From Enoplosus armatus (taxonomy: Eukaryota > Chordata > Actinopteri > Centrarchiformes > Enoplosidae), in contig NC_092196.1 in NCBI RefSeq assembly GCF_043641665.1, forward strand, positions 14,567,692 to 14,631,691: DNA of 64,000 bases, given 5' to 3'. Below are positions 47,137 through 59,200 of this stretch, one piece after another. A program made the position numbers and the translations under genes. The notes under the pieces were generated by a model, which worked only from the letters and a program-made list of their open reading frames with translations, was not told the DNA's origin and ran no database searches. How positions within the stretch are numbered: position 1 is the stretch's first letter; each line of letters begins with the position of its first letter.

Positions 47137-49041
47137 TTATAAAAAGGGAATGCAATTAACAAAATGTTTATGTACCTACATTAGTGTTTCAGATTGTACC
47201 GATTTAACACAGGCAGCGTGCTACTAGACACACAAGGCTATTGCACACGAGACATTTCATATAACAAATCATACATACTGTACAAAGATACATACATACA
47301 TACATACTTACAAACATACATAGTTATTCATGTATTTATCATAAAAAAATCAGGCAATACAATGAAGTGATAGGTACACAGATTAAAACACCTCTCCATC
47401 TGAAAAAAAATTGGGGGAAAGCAAACATCACTGAAGCTGCCAAAGTGCTTTTCACCATTTCTACTTGGTCATCTAAATGTACAAGTCAATATTAAAACAC
47501 TGAGGGAGACAAGACTTTTAAAAGCGTGTCTACAGGAATAAGGTTAGTCTAACCCTGAACAACAGGAACCGGACAATGAAAAACAGGACTTCCTATGACT
47601 GAAGGAAGTTGTGTGTTGTAGGATGTCAGAGAATGTGGATGAAGCTGACCTCCCAGGAGGGCAGGACCCCCCCCCCCGTGCGTTTGAAACCGGATCTTCT
47701 CCTATTTTGTGAGGGGTCTTTGGAAAGCTGAGATGTGTTTACATCTTTAGTTGCACACGGCATATGGCTAGCAAATTAAACCAGGATGTTCACAATAAAT
47801 TCTTGTTCATGGTGCTATTTAAGACTTCACAGTGAGAGTGACTTAACCTGTTCATCCCACTCTCTGCTCGTCAATGACTTGGTAATTCAAAATGATGATC
47901 AATAATACTGTCAACAATGGAGCGGCTGCCCCAAACACTTCATACATACATTCAGCCTAATTCCCCAAGAGGAAGGCACAAACAGAGACAGCACATTGCT
48001 GCTATGTTGCTACAACACTGTCAGGGCATCAGTCCCATCAGTCAAAGCTGCTGGACAGCTGTCATTGAGTAAGATTCATCAGTGCCAACTCACTAAAGGA
48101 AATGTACTTTCTGATTAGGCCTTCCTCTACGGAAACTGTTAAGATACAAAAGACAACAGTAAAAGCAAGAGGGACAGATTATGAGGACAAATGAGGGAAG
48201 GGGTGTTAGTGATGGAAGCTGGAGCTGGAATATATCAGCGCTTACAAATAAATTAGAAATTCATGCATTAAATGTATGCAGATTATGTAAGTTTGTTGTA
48301 GTTAATCAGATGGTTTAAGCAAGGATATATAGGGAATATATAGCCCTGGTTTTGTTTAGGGAGCACTCGTGGTAATTTGGCTTCTGTGGAGTGCAGTGCT
48401 GAGTATGATCACTTCCCCTAGCTCTGTAAAGAATGAGTGATGATTCTGTGAGTCTAATGTGTACATATATCAGTAAAGGAGAGTAATGTGGTCGAAGGAC
48501 AACAATCTCTGAAGTAATCTACAGCTTTGCACTGTTGCAGTTCTTGAAAGGCCCAAAACAACTCACCATAACTATGATATTATGTATGTTTGTTTCTATT
48601 TTTGGCTTTTAATACAGGTTTACATGTTTAGAGAGAAAAACAAGATGACAGGCATATACATGAAAATGGTTTGCGACTCCACATTAATCAATGAGAGTAC
48701 CCACGAAAAAGCTATTTTCACATTTCTGAAAGTTCTCACCCACAAAATTGGTTCCCTCTTGAAACATTGCGTTTTTACCCATCGTGCTACATGGGTGAAT
48801 CGATTGAATGCTGATTGTGAATTCACACAATTTTGATTGTAATAAGAAAAAGTCTGCATTTTAGAATGCATCTCAACAGACAGCTGCGTCGCAGCCTTGC
48901 CAGGCATGTCAGGCTACGCTCACTTCTTTTCTAACATCTCTCCGTCTTATCACAGCCTCTCTACCTGATCTCACATACACACATGCTTTCTCTCACTCAC
49001 ACACGCATGCACACAAGCTCTCTAATTTTGTTTGCACCATA
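47137..49041 (-). other. Probable s1pr2 3' UTR / flank
   Basis: The 1.9 kb after the s1pr2 stop has no coding exon. It includes a short (CATA)n run at about 47288-47308 and a C-run near 47670. Assignment as 3' UTR is an inference from the position of the polyadenylation signal. Confidence 0.35.
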
Positions 49042-50112
49042 TCAGACACAGGTGGTACAATCTTGCATGATGGGTGTGGTCTGGTGTTCATGTTTGTTGG
49101 TGCAGTGTTCCAGAGAGCTGGAGCTCTTAAGAGGGACCAGACAACGGTCTGAGGGCCGCCCGCTTTGCAGCACCCCCCAGCAGCACAACACACGCAGAAA
49201 CTCCTTTCTCATGTCTTTGCTGCGTAGCGTGTAGATCACTGGGTTAAGCGCTGAGTTCAGAGTGGCAAAGCCAAAAAAGATGTCTGCTTTGGAGAGGATA
49301 GGGCAGAATTGTATCCTGCAGGATGAATCTAGGAGGAGGATGGTAAAAGCAGGCAGCCAGCACATGATGAAGACACCCAGCACTATAGTGACAGTTTTCA
49401 AAAGGGCATAGGCTGGTGAGTTGGTCGCTTCCTGGTGGCTGGAGCGTACAATCAAATAGATCCTCACATAGAGGATGACAATAGAGAGTAGTATGAGGCT
49501 GAAAATGGTGACAACAAAGAGGATGTATATCTTTGAGTAGAGTGGCAAAACGGCTGAGCATTCAGGGAGGTTGTTGATGCAGTTCCAGCCGATGATGGGA
49601 AGCCCTCCGAGCAGGATGGAGGTAACCCAACAAGCTCCTATTAAAAGGAACATGCGGCACGTTTTGGTGGAGCCGTACACCTTGACCTTGGTGATAGCAG
49701 TATAGCGCTCTATAGCTATCGCCAGCAAGCTGAAAACTGAAGCTGCCAGAGCGATAAACGCCGTGCCCTCCCGGATGAACCACTGCACAGGCACCAGCTC
49801 AAAGGTCCTTGACCCTGATAGAAAAATGTTGGCTATGTAGGCCGAGCCAGCCAGCAGGTCAGAGAATGCCAGGTTGCCGATGAAGAAAAACATGGCAGAG
49901 TGGAACTTCTTGTTGCGGCAGACAGCAATCAGGACCAGCAGATTCTCCAGGATGATGATGGTGCAGAGGACCACGATGACAATGTGCAGGGTGGTAAGCT
50001 GTTTTTTATTTTCAATATGTTTATCCAGCTCCTGGGTGGTCATGTTCTTAGCAAAGGCATAGTAGGAGTGGATCAGACTTCGATTGTAGTACTGGGAATA
50101 CTTGCTCTTCAT
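49042..50112 (-). CDS. s1pr2: s1pr2, sphingosine-1-phosphate receptor 2 (356 aa)
   Basis: A plasma-membrane GPCR for sphingosine-1-phosphate, coupling in mammals to G12/13, Gq and Gi; the zebrafish orthologue (miles apart) is needed for heart-tube fusion. The coding region is one exon. Key family features: ENLLVLIAVCRNKKFHSAMF (TM1/loop), the ligand-headgroup pair RE in WFIREGTAF (TM3), ERYTAITKVKVYGS, WCLPAF-type CWLPAFTILLLDSSC (TM6), NPVIYTLRSKDMR (TM7) and SSSSLEHC in the tail. The frame is open from 50157, but I choose the ATG at 50112. It aligns with the mammalian start (MKSKYSQYYN versus MGSLYSEYLN) and has a better context (CACCATGA), while the one at 50157 does not. dnmt1 is the next gene, as in human. 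Confidence 0.93.
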   Translation of the reverse strand: MKSKYSQYYNRSLIHSYYAFAKNMTTQELDKHIENKKQLTTLHIVIVVLCTIIILENLLVLIAVCRNKKFHSAMFFFIGNLAFSDLLAGSAYIANIFLSGSRTFELVPVQWFIREGTAFIALAASVFSLLAIAIERYTAITKVKVYGSTKTCRMFLLIGACWVTSILLGGLPIIGWNCINNLPECSAVLPLYSKIYILFVVTIFSLILLSIVILYVRIYLIVRSSHQEATNSPAYALLKTVTIVLGVFIMCWLPAFTILLLDSSCRIQFCPILSKADIFFGFATLNSALNPVIYTLRSKDMRKEFLRVLCCWGVLQSGRPSDRCLVPLKSSSSLEHCTNKHEHQTTPIMQDCTTCV

Positions 50113-50291
50113 GGTGACAGGTTGGCAGAGCACAGCGGCTTTACGGCAAAGATTCATTCACACAGTGGAGTTGTGCGGAGTGTCTAAGCTGATAGTCATT
50201 GCCTTTAAGGAAAAGGACAGGAAGAGGGTCCAGGCTGGGGGGGAGACTGCCTGTCCCACAGTCACGTCTAAGGAGCTCTATGTGGGTCACC
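50113..50291 (-). other. s1pr2 5' UTR of the coding exon, with upstream ORF
   Basis: A strong acceptor (TTTCTGTGTCTGCAG) ends at 50292, so the coding exon starts at 50291 and at least one 5' exon lies upstream. In the leader, an ATG at 50199 opens a 13-codon frame that stops at 50158. The stop is directly followed by the in-frame but weak ATG at 50157. Confidence 0.6.
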
Positions 50292-53156
50292 TGCAGACAC
50301 AGAAAGGAAGAGAAGGTCTGGGTTACTGACATGGGACATTTTATTGCACTAATGAAATAAACAGTGACAAAGCAAACATACATTTTTAGCAAAGTAAAGC
50401 ACACGCCAAAGTCAAAGTCCTCTGGCAAGACAAAGTAACCAGGCAACAACCTGGTTCTCAGTCTGTACAGTGGAAACTAAACATTTTCTTAAGTTCACTT
50501 GAAGAAGACTCCATTGTAAAAGTTTAAGAGTGGAGGAACAGCAATCTATTGAGGATCTAACACATAAACAGATTCAAAAGAGTTGGCATTTTACATTTTA
50601 AGACCATGACATAAATGAACGGCCACATAGCGAGTGAACACACTGCACTCACTATGTCCATTTGTTACATCCCAAACTGAACGCCCACACAGGCAACAGT
50701 TGCAGCTTGTTGGACTCTAAAATGGAAAGTAATAATCCAGAGGTTCACAAGGGAGTTGTACGTTATTGTAAAAAAGATCTTCCCTTTTTTTTGGATGGTG
50801 AACCTGTGCAGGCAGAGATATCTTCAGGTAGAAGAAGACATACTCTGTGAGGCAGAGCGCTGGTGCTGAGACAAAGGGCTGCGCTCGCAGTCTGAAGGGG
50901 ACATTCCACTAACCCTGTCCGAGCACTCGGCTGTCAACACACGGCATTGTAGTGGAGAACGAACCATTCCACTCCAGTGAGCTACCTCTTGAAACTTCAG
51001 CATAACTTGTGGACCAGCCAGACTTCTTCATCCTGACCCGCCCCTTCCAATCAGTTCACTAACAGCAAATCAAATAGATAACCGAGAGGAAAAGGTGGGA
51101 GCTTCCCTGACAGAAAAAGCTTTGTAAGACTTGACTGAGGTGCATCAAAAGCAAATCATAATCCATTTGCATATGACACAATTTTGAGTATTCATTACAC
51201 TATAGATTTTCCACATTGTGTGTGTTATACTGAGGTCTGGTCAGAATAATTATATAAATGCACATTGACATTATGTCTTTTTGGTTCTTTATGGGCATAT
51301 GTTCTTATTGTCTGATCTATCCAATGACAGAATACATAAACAAGTGTATTAGTGTGAAGCCAATGCAGAAAAACGAAAGTTTTAAAATGACGCACCCAAA
51401 CCAATTAACAAAAACCTTGTGAACCACTAATGTGGCTTCAAATGACTCCTTTTCAAGGAGAAACCTATAAACAAACCAAAACAAAATAAAATGGACTGCA
51501 GCTACAGGGCTGAAAACAAAGGAAAGTTGGAGGCTCTGGAAATCTAATTAGAGGTGGAGCTGATGTCTTAAACCTGTCAGAAGTAACAGGATCCCGCTGC
51601 AGACCAGCTCCAGAGGTAATTGAACACTGATGCTTCCACTGCTTGTCTTTTGCAACTAGTCTGGACGGCTGCAGCAGCTCTTAACTGGAAACCTTTAGTG
51701 GAAACTGGGGCTGAACCTCTTCTCTGTTCTGCTGGGCTTTCACTCAAAATCAGAGAGAGTGAAAGATGGAGAGGGAGCGAGACAAAGCCAGACAGAGAGC
51801 ATGCATGTGGAACGGCATCTGGACACAAAGGCAGGAATCTGAAACATCACTGTGACGTCCTCACACACAAATTCATCCATGTGACGTGTCGCACTCTGCA
51901 CGTGCACAGAAATGTATCTTCACACACAGAGCTAATTGTGACTGACACACTACTGTAGCAAAGCATTCCCCCTGCATTCATGCAGGTTCGACACACAGGC
52001 GCTATTGGTTGCCAGTAATAACCAGCACACTGTTTCCTTAAGCAGGAACAAAGAACAATAGTCTCCTTCAGTGTGGAGAGCATTGCCCTTCAGCCTTAAT
52101 AATGGGACAGTGCATTTCCATTTGGCTGCTGCAGCTGTATCATAGCAGAAATGTATTTACAGTTAAGCACTCTCTTATCTGTACTGCCGTATCAAACCGC
52201 CCGTCTCCCCCCATCCTTTTCAGCTCCATTAATAGACACAAATAAGAGGCTTGAGGCTGAGCACATGTGCCAGCTGCACCAGCGTAATTACATTAGGTTA
52301 CATTATTGCAGCCTATAATGATTTTATTAATGGAAAAGGCAGCCGATATAAACCAGCTCTGTGTCTCCACTGTGCGCACTGGTTTTGCTTTGCTTGATGT
52401 TGTTTTTTGTCTCAGCTCTGCCAGGTTTTCCCAGTACAGTTCTCTCATGTGTTGTGTAGACAGCTCAAGGTTCTCCTGTCACCTCCTGTCCTTGGCATCT
52501 GTCATCAAGGGATTTCACTGTGTGTAGGAAACCTGACGGGCTGGTTTGCCTACAGCGCTGTCTCATTGTCGCAGCGATGTCCCGCCCCTCTACCTGCCGT
52601 GTGCCATTCAGATGTTTCCACGGTGATTGGTCGACAGGAGTGCAACTTCCTGCTATGTGGCCCCTCCCCCCCCTCCGACCTGTTGTAAAAGTTGTGCCCT
52701 GTGTTCGACCCAAACATCACTGTCACACTTCCACAATAGACATAACACATTGTCAAAAACGTTGTCATGCCATGTCGACCAATGACTCCTTTCCTAACTT
52801 ACACAATGGGATAGCAACAGCAGCACAACCCCCAAAAAACTATACTTATCAATATATAGTTCCAGTATTTAAAAAATAATAATATTAATATTACTAGTGT
52901 GACTAGAATACTAAATGTATACCTAGTATTCTATGAATGGATTAATAATTTAGTACAATTTCAAAAATATATTAGAATTTTAATTATGCAACCAGGGGCA
53001 GAGAAATGTTGTTATACCATTGCAAAAGTATATTTAAATATATTTCTTGTGCATCTGATGTTGTGTGGTATTACCTGTACGCACATCCAATCTATTCAAC
53101 TGTATACACTTTTACTATTAATACACATATGCATTAAAGACATATTTCAATGTAAC

Positions 53157-53159
<3 letters not shown>

Positions 53160-53205
<46 letters not shown>
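53160..53205. repeat. (TA)n microsatellite
   Basis: About 23 uninterrupted TA dinucleotides. A candidate for length polymorphism and assembly error. Confidence 0.95.
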
Positions 53206-53208
<3 letters not shown>

Positions 53209-56200
53209 ACTGTAAATATAAGCTTTGTAAATTTAGGTTGCATTAATCATCTTTAAAAATAGAACTAAGTAAACTTTAATAGTGTTCAAGTATTCAATCA
53301 ATTCAATCAATTCTATTTGTCAAATACAAGGCACAATAACAGTGAAATGCCTTTAAGGGAAACTTTAAACATGTAAATCCACTGACTGAGTTGTTCCAAA
53401 GTAATGCATATACATAAGTATGTAGATGTTGGAGGACAGAGATGATGGAACAAATGACAAATGTCAAAGTACTGCGGTGTAGGTGAAGGTGTAGAGAGTT
53501 TGCAGAAAGACGGATAACATAATATCCTGTCTGGATTTCACAGTGACGCTCAGACACGGTTAGACAAGGTGATGAAAGAAACGAGTGCCAAAGAGACAAA
53601 GGAAGTCAAACAAGAGACAAACACCTGACACAGGATATCCTATCAGAAAGAAAGAAATTAAGCAGAGCTGCTCTTGTAGTGCATGTTCACATAAACACAT
53701 GCTCACACAGAGTATTTAGGATTTTCACAGTTATGTCAACTTTTCACGACCACATACATATGAAAACATCCTTTAGTCGACCAAGAAACCATAGTTCCAA
53801 ACAGCTGCATATAGAGTTTGGATTTTCTAACATCCAAAAGATGATTCAAAAGGGAGTGATGGCTGCTGCTGAAAGCTGACTCTTGTTTTCACCTAATCCT
53901 AACAAGGGACAGAGTTCCCCTCTCCATCATGGGACTGACGGCTGCACAAAGCCTCAGGTGTTTTTCCCAGAAACACCTGATAAGCCCCAATTAGCAGAGC
54001 GCCTGCTCTCCAAAAACCAAGGCAACGCCGCCCCATTACACCACCTGCTACCTGTCACACTCTACTTACACCTGGCTCCACTTTCTCTGGGGGAAAGCAC
54101 TTATAACAAAAACAGAGCTCCGAACCTTTGACATAACATGCATGCCCACGTTTCCATGTACACACACTTACATGTACAATCTTCCACAAACATTTTGTCC
54201 TAGATAACAGCAGTGTTTGGACAGTTTACATTTGCAGCTCGTCTTGTTTTCATTCAAATGTGTTTACTGTTTGTTTACCTAGAAGAATCACTCAGCATGT
54301 TTTGCTGTTGAGCAGTTTGTGGGCTGAAACACCCTGCAACACATCTTTCTCCATCTGCTTTTCACACTCCCTGCTCACAAGCCGCTGTAGTGGCAACATA
54401 GCACCAAACCAGCCTCTTTTTTCACAGCATGACCATGTGTTTCTTCACATAATCTCCTTTTAAAAAAGCCAGAAGGCATGAGCCTATAACAGAGAGGTCC
54501 TCTTTGTTAGGACTATAATATGAAAAAGTTAATCATGTACATTTTCCATTTTAAGGAGATTTAATGACTTCCTGCGCCCTCTACAAGGCACCCGCCTTAC
54601 CACAAGTTAATCCATCATGGACACAGAGAAAGCATCTATGATTTGTTCTTTCCTGTTCACTGTCACAGCCGCTAAGGCATCAGAGTATAGCTCTGAGAGT
54701 GCTTTACTATATATATATATACTATACTGTAAACTGAATTAGTCTACACCTTTCTGCTTCTTGTGTCCAGCATCTTCTAACTGACCTGTGGGTGCTGCAA
54801 CCACAATGACCAGAAAACATCTGTGAGTCTTCACACTTGTGTTCCACCTACATGTGTTCAACTGATGTAAAAAAAATAATAATAAAAACATCCATTATGA
54901 TTCGTTTACTTGAGCTGTGGCTCCTGGAAGGAAAATTCCATGTGCAAAGCACAGCAACGTAGTCAGAACATTTCCCTCAGTCAAGTGTTGACATGTCAGA
55001 CACACGGGAGAAAACACAACTAACTATTACCACCACAAAATTTTGCCTCTGCTACCACAACAGCTTGAATTGTAAGGAAACGACTCAACCGAAAGATGCA
55101 TGTATAAAAAGAACAACCAGTCGTTCTCTACACTTTTCCGTTTCTTAAACTTTATCAGCAATGACGTCCTACACGATCTTGACTTTACACTTACAGCTCA
55201 GTGCTCCTCTAAGCCGTCACAAGCCACTGCACACATGGGCCCTTTAAGGCAGGCCTTTTTTTTGCATTGAGCGGCTCCATGTAGTCACACTGTGCATCAA
55301 CAGAAAACACAGGGATGGACTGTGTCTGCTGGCAGGTGGCTGCAGCGTCTCTCTGTCCATCACTGAGCCCCAGGGCTCTGTGTGGGAAATCTTTTCACAT
55401 CAGCACAGCAACACTATTGATTGTCCGCAGTCAATTACCAGGAAAAAGCATTAATGTTTCCAGCATCACTGTAACTGGGATGAAGAGGATTCATGTTGCT
55501 GCTGTGACATGACTGAGCTGCGCCCTGGTCCTTCAAATGACTTTGGTCACAGCACAGACTAAATAGTCGCACAGTGACTCTTATTTTGTCAAAATAAACC
55601 CAGAGCTGCCTGAGCTTATCTTGAGTAGTCGCTGTTACATGCCTAAAACAGTGATGATGAAGATACACAGCTGACGTGAAGATAGCATTCAAAAACATAT
55701 GTTTGAGGTGAAACTATGCACCAAACCTCAACTTCCTACTGTGGTACAAAGTAGCAGTTAAGTAACCCAAAGTAGAAATGCATTCACTTCAATTCCTCAA
55801 AACCTACTAATAGACATTCACAATATTAAATGCCACTACAAGCAGAGCGTACAGTCACTTTTGTTCTTTCTTATCTGTTTGATGAGATATTTACAGCTAT
55901 TTACTGATACTTCCTAAACACCGGAAGTCGTGAGTAAAGCAGTAAAATCCTGAGAGACACATTCTGGCAGTGATTTCACACACTGTGGCCTTGTACTCGA
56001 GGATGGAGGAGTGAAATACAGGCAAAGAAGTCGCCAGGATCTGTTGTTTTGAAACACCAGCAACTCATGAAATCAGCAGACAAATGAAAAATTTGGATTT
56101 TAAGGGGAAGTGCAACCGAGAAATAAGAGAGCCTGTTTTAGTGTTGCACTCCAACTTGCACGATCGAGAGGCAGAACAGACGAAGAGATATGAGATGGGG

Positions 56201-59200
56201 GCCTGCAATATTTCACAGTGTGTTGCTTAGAGAGGAACTCAATTGGAGGAACAAGTTTGATAGAAAAAAACATGGCAAAGAAATATCTGTGACTTTCCAA
56301 AGGATGTTACAGACAAACAAAAAAATTTTGTGACTAAAATAAAAATAAAGAAGTATTTATTGCTTTGCATCAGTGACATGATACCGGCATCATGGCATTA
56401 GATGAGAGGCAAAGAACAAAACAGTTCCTTTTTACTGACAGAGTAAACGGTTCCCTCTTGTTTTTTCACGCTGTGTTCGTGGTTTAATTTTAGCTCCAAA
56501 AGAAAACCTTCCTCTCTCTTTGTCTGTTACTATGCTAACACAGTTATGCTTCATTAAAACAGCGTATAAGCTGCTAGATATTAGGGGAGTGAGTGTCCCC
56601 AATACATGGGGTTTCATCATATAATTAGGGATTACCCTTTCGCTCGTCAAACGATTTGACAGTTTGGGTACAGCCTCTTCTGAGGGGTCCAGTCTGTTGA
56701 CACAGTTCAGTCAGGAACAGAAAGCATTTCTTTTCTGCGTGTTTCATGGTGACTCTTCTTGTTTTCTGTTCTCAGTCACTTCATCTCTGCAACTTTGCAA
56801 AGCTTTATTTATGGCAGCTCTTCATTTGCTGTGGCTCTTAGAGTGGCAGTGAGAGGAGCTGGAGACAAAGAGCTGCGTAAAGAAGGGCATCATACAGCCT
56901 CAGGAGCCATAACCCGCATGACCGGCAGACACCCCCCCTCCCCCAGTCTGCCCCATTGGGGGGGTTGGGGATCTCCAAGGGTGGCGCCGGAGAGGCAATT
57001 ACTGTAATACCTTCACCCTCTGACCATTCCTGTCAACTCAAGTCACTCGCTTCCAAATTATTCATGTTTTTATATCGCTCTATTTTGCATATTTCCCTTT
57101 CATGCTGCTCCCTGATTTGCAGAGCCACATCATTCTCACTCTTAACACCCCCTCCTCCCCTCGTATATTTCAAACTTCACCACAGAGATCAAAAGACAAG
57201 GCCACAAAGAGGTGATTAAATGCACATCAAGAGGGATTTATTTAGCACACATCTGGGGCAGACATGTTCTTATAGTCCCCCATTAAAGACTTCATTACAG
57301 CACATACTGTGCAATCAGCTCTCCATTAAGGAAACGCTGGAGCTCTGCACCAAGAAACTACTTTCTCAGAACTGTGTAAGTGTCAGTGCAAAAACGTATG
57401 TGCTGTTTCAATATGTTAGTAATTAAAAGTAAAAAAAAAACATAGTATCATCCTTGAAGACACATCTCTGTATTTCTACAGCATGCATGTGCAAACTGAT
57501 CTGTGATTGAAAGTAATGAACTATTCTGAGAATTCAAGCTTTACATGGTACAGCAGCAAACCACACATGGAAAACGCTCAGCTATGATTTTGTCAGGTTT
57601 GTATCTGCATAGTTAAGGTAGTGTTAACCACATGGCGTGCTTAATACAAATGTAGGACACACGCACACTGGCTGTTGTGATGCAGTAGGTAGTTAGATCA
57701 GGTCTGGCTGGCTTGCATTAGAAACCTCAGATCTGAATGCTTGATTCAAGTTTCAGCCACTCTGCCCCTCTCACACCTTCCCATGTTCTTGTCTTTACAA
57801 TGAGGTCTCCCCTAATGAATGGCTTTGAACCCTCTTTTAGGTCTCTTTTGTCCTGGCTGCCTGCTCCTATTCTACTCTGTTGCTAGACCTTGAACTCCAC
57901 CCCTTCTCATGTTCGGTTGCTTCTTTGGGAAACTGTGAGGTTGCCGTGAGAGAGCTTGTGATTATTTGTTGCGTGCAATGAACACGAGACATGACTACAT
58001 ATGTCCATGCAACTGTGCGTGTTGGTAGCGTGGAGGGTTGCTGTGACTGTGACACTCGTGTTTGTTCCACTTATGATTGGTGATTTTCAATGCGCTGAGC
58101 ATCTTCACAGAAAGTCACGGCACAGCATGCAAAAAAAATCAAAGAGGAGTAGAGGAGGAGAGGAGGGGCAGCGCTGGCGACAAAGCAAAGCACTGCACAA
58201 TGGAAAATGATACCATCTACACAGGCTAACACACAGGGGCATACAGCCACCCTGATTGCCTCTGCCTAGTACTCACTGATAAGATGATGAATTGATGGAG
58301 GCCCTCCATCTCTCCTCATGGTCCAGCATAGGAAAACAACTCCAGACTCATCTGGCAAACACAGATCCATTAAACACAGCTCTGTTGTTGGAGAAAAACA
58401 CAGTTGCCTGGAGAGGGAACATTGTTGTGTCCACACAGTCCACAGTTGTTCCTCAGTATTTTATACAATTTAAGAATTTCTTGCTTTGAGGAGCAAATGT
58501 ATTTCTTGAAAAACTCTTGCAATGTCAACATCAATTAGCCTCTCTGGCTTGAGGACAACATATCTTAAACTGTACAAATTATTTGTGCAGGGCCAGTGCA
58601 GTTACAACCTGCATCTAAAGGCCAGTGAATATGTGCATGGAAAGAGACCCCAGGGTATTTAACGAGTTGTAGAGGGACACTATGTCTGTTTTACCTCTTG
58701 GCACGAGTAAAGATTTTTAAAAAGAAAAGACCCCACAGTAAACAGCTTAGCTTTTTATGCAGCTTTACCGAGGCTTATGCAAGGCTCCAGCAGAGTGACT
58801 TGCCAAGGGATATTTTGCAGGTCAGAAAGTGAGTATTGCTGTGGTGTAGCTTTTCACAGGGTACGAGACAACAGCTACTTGACTTTGACCTCAACGAGGC
58901 TCATCTGAAATGGACATGTCTGAGCAGTTGTCATATTCGTTTAAAGTAAACAGAATCCACTTCCAATCTGTCTGTTGCGATGGAGCAGTCTGGCCTCTGT
59001 CATGACCCGGCTTGTGTTTGGCTGGAGGTTAATTCCATCATGTCTTTAAGACCAGAAAGACTGAAGCTGAGGCTTTTGCAGGGTAAACAATCTTAATAGC
59101 TCTTTCTAACAAAACAGGCCATCACAGCCATTTTGCCTTATTTTTAAAGTCTGTCAGTCATTAGAAAATCTGAAAGAGCTCATTAGGAGGAGAGACCAAG

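Noticed and set aside
51577..52879. Several 70-119 codon open frames on both strands
   Set aside because: Overlapping on both strands, Cys/Ser-rich, without splice context or recognisable domains; consistent with chance.
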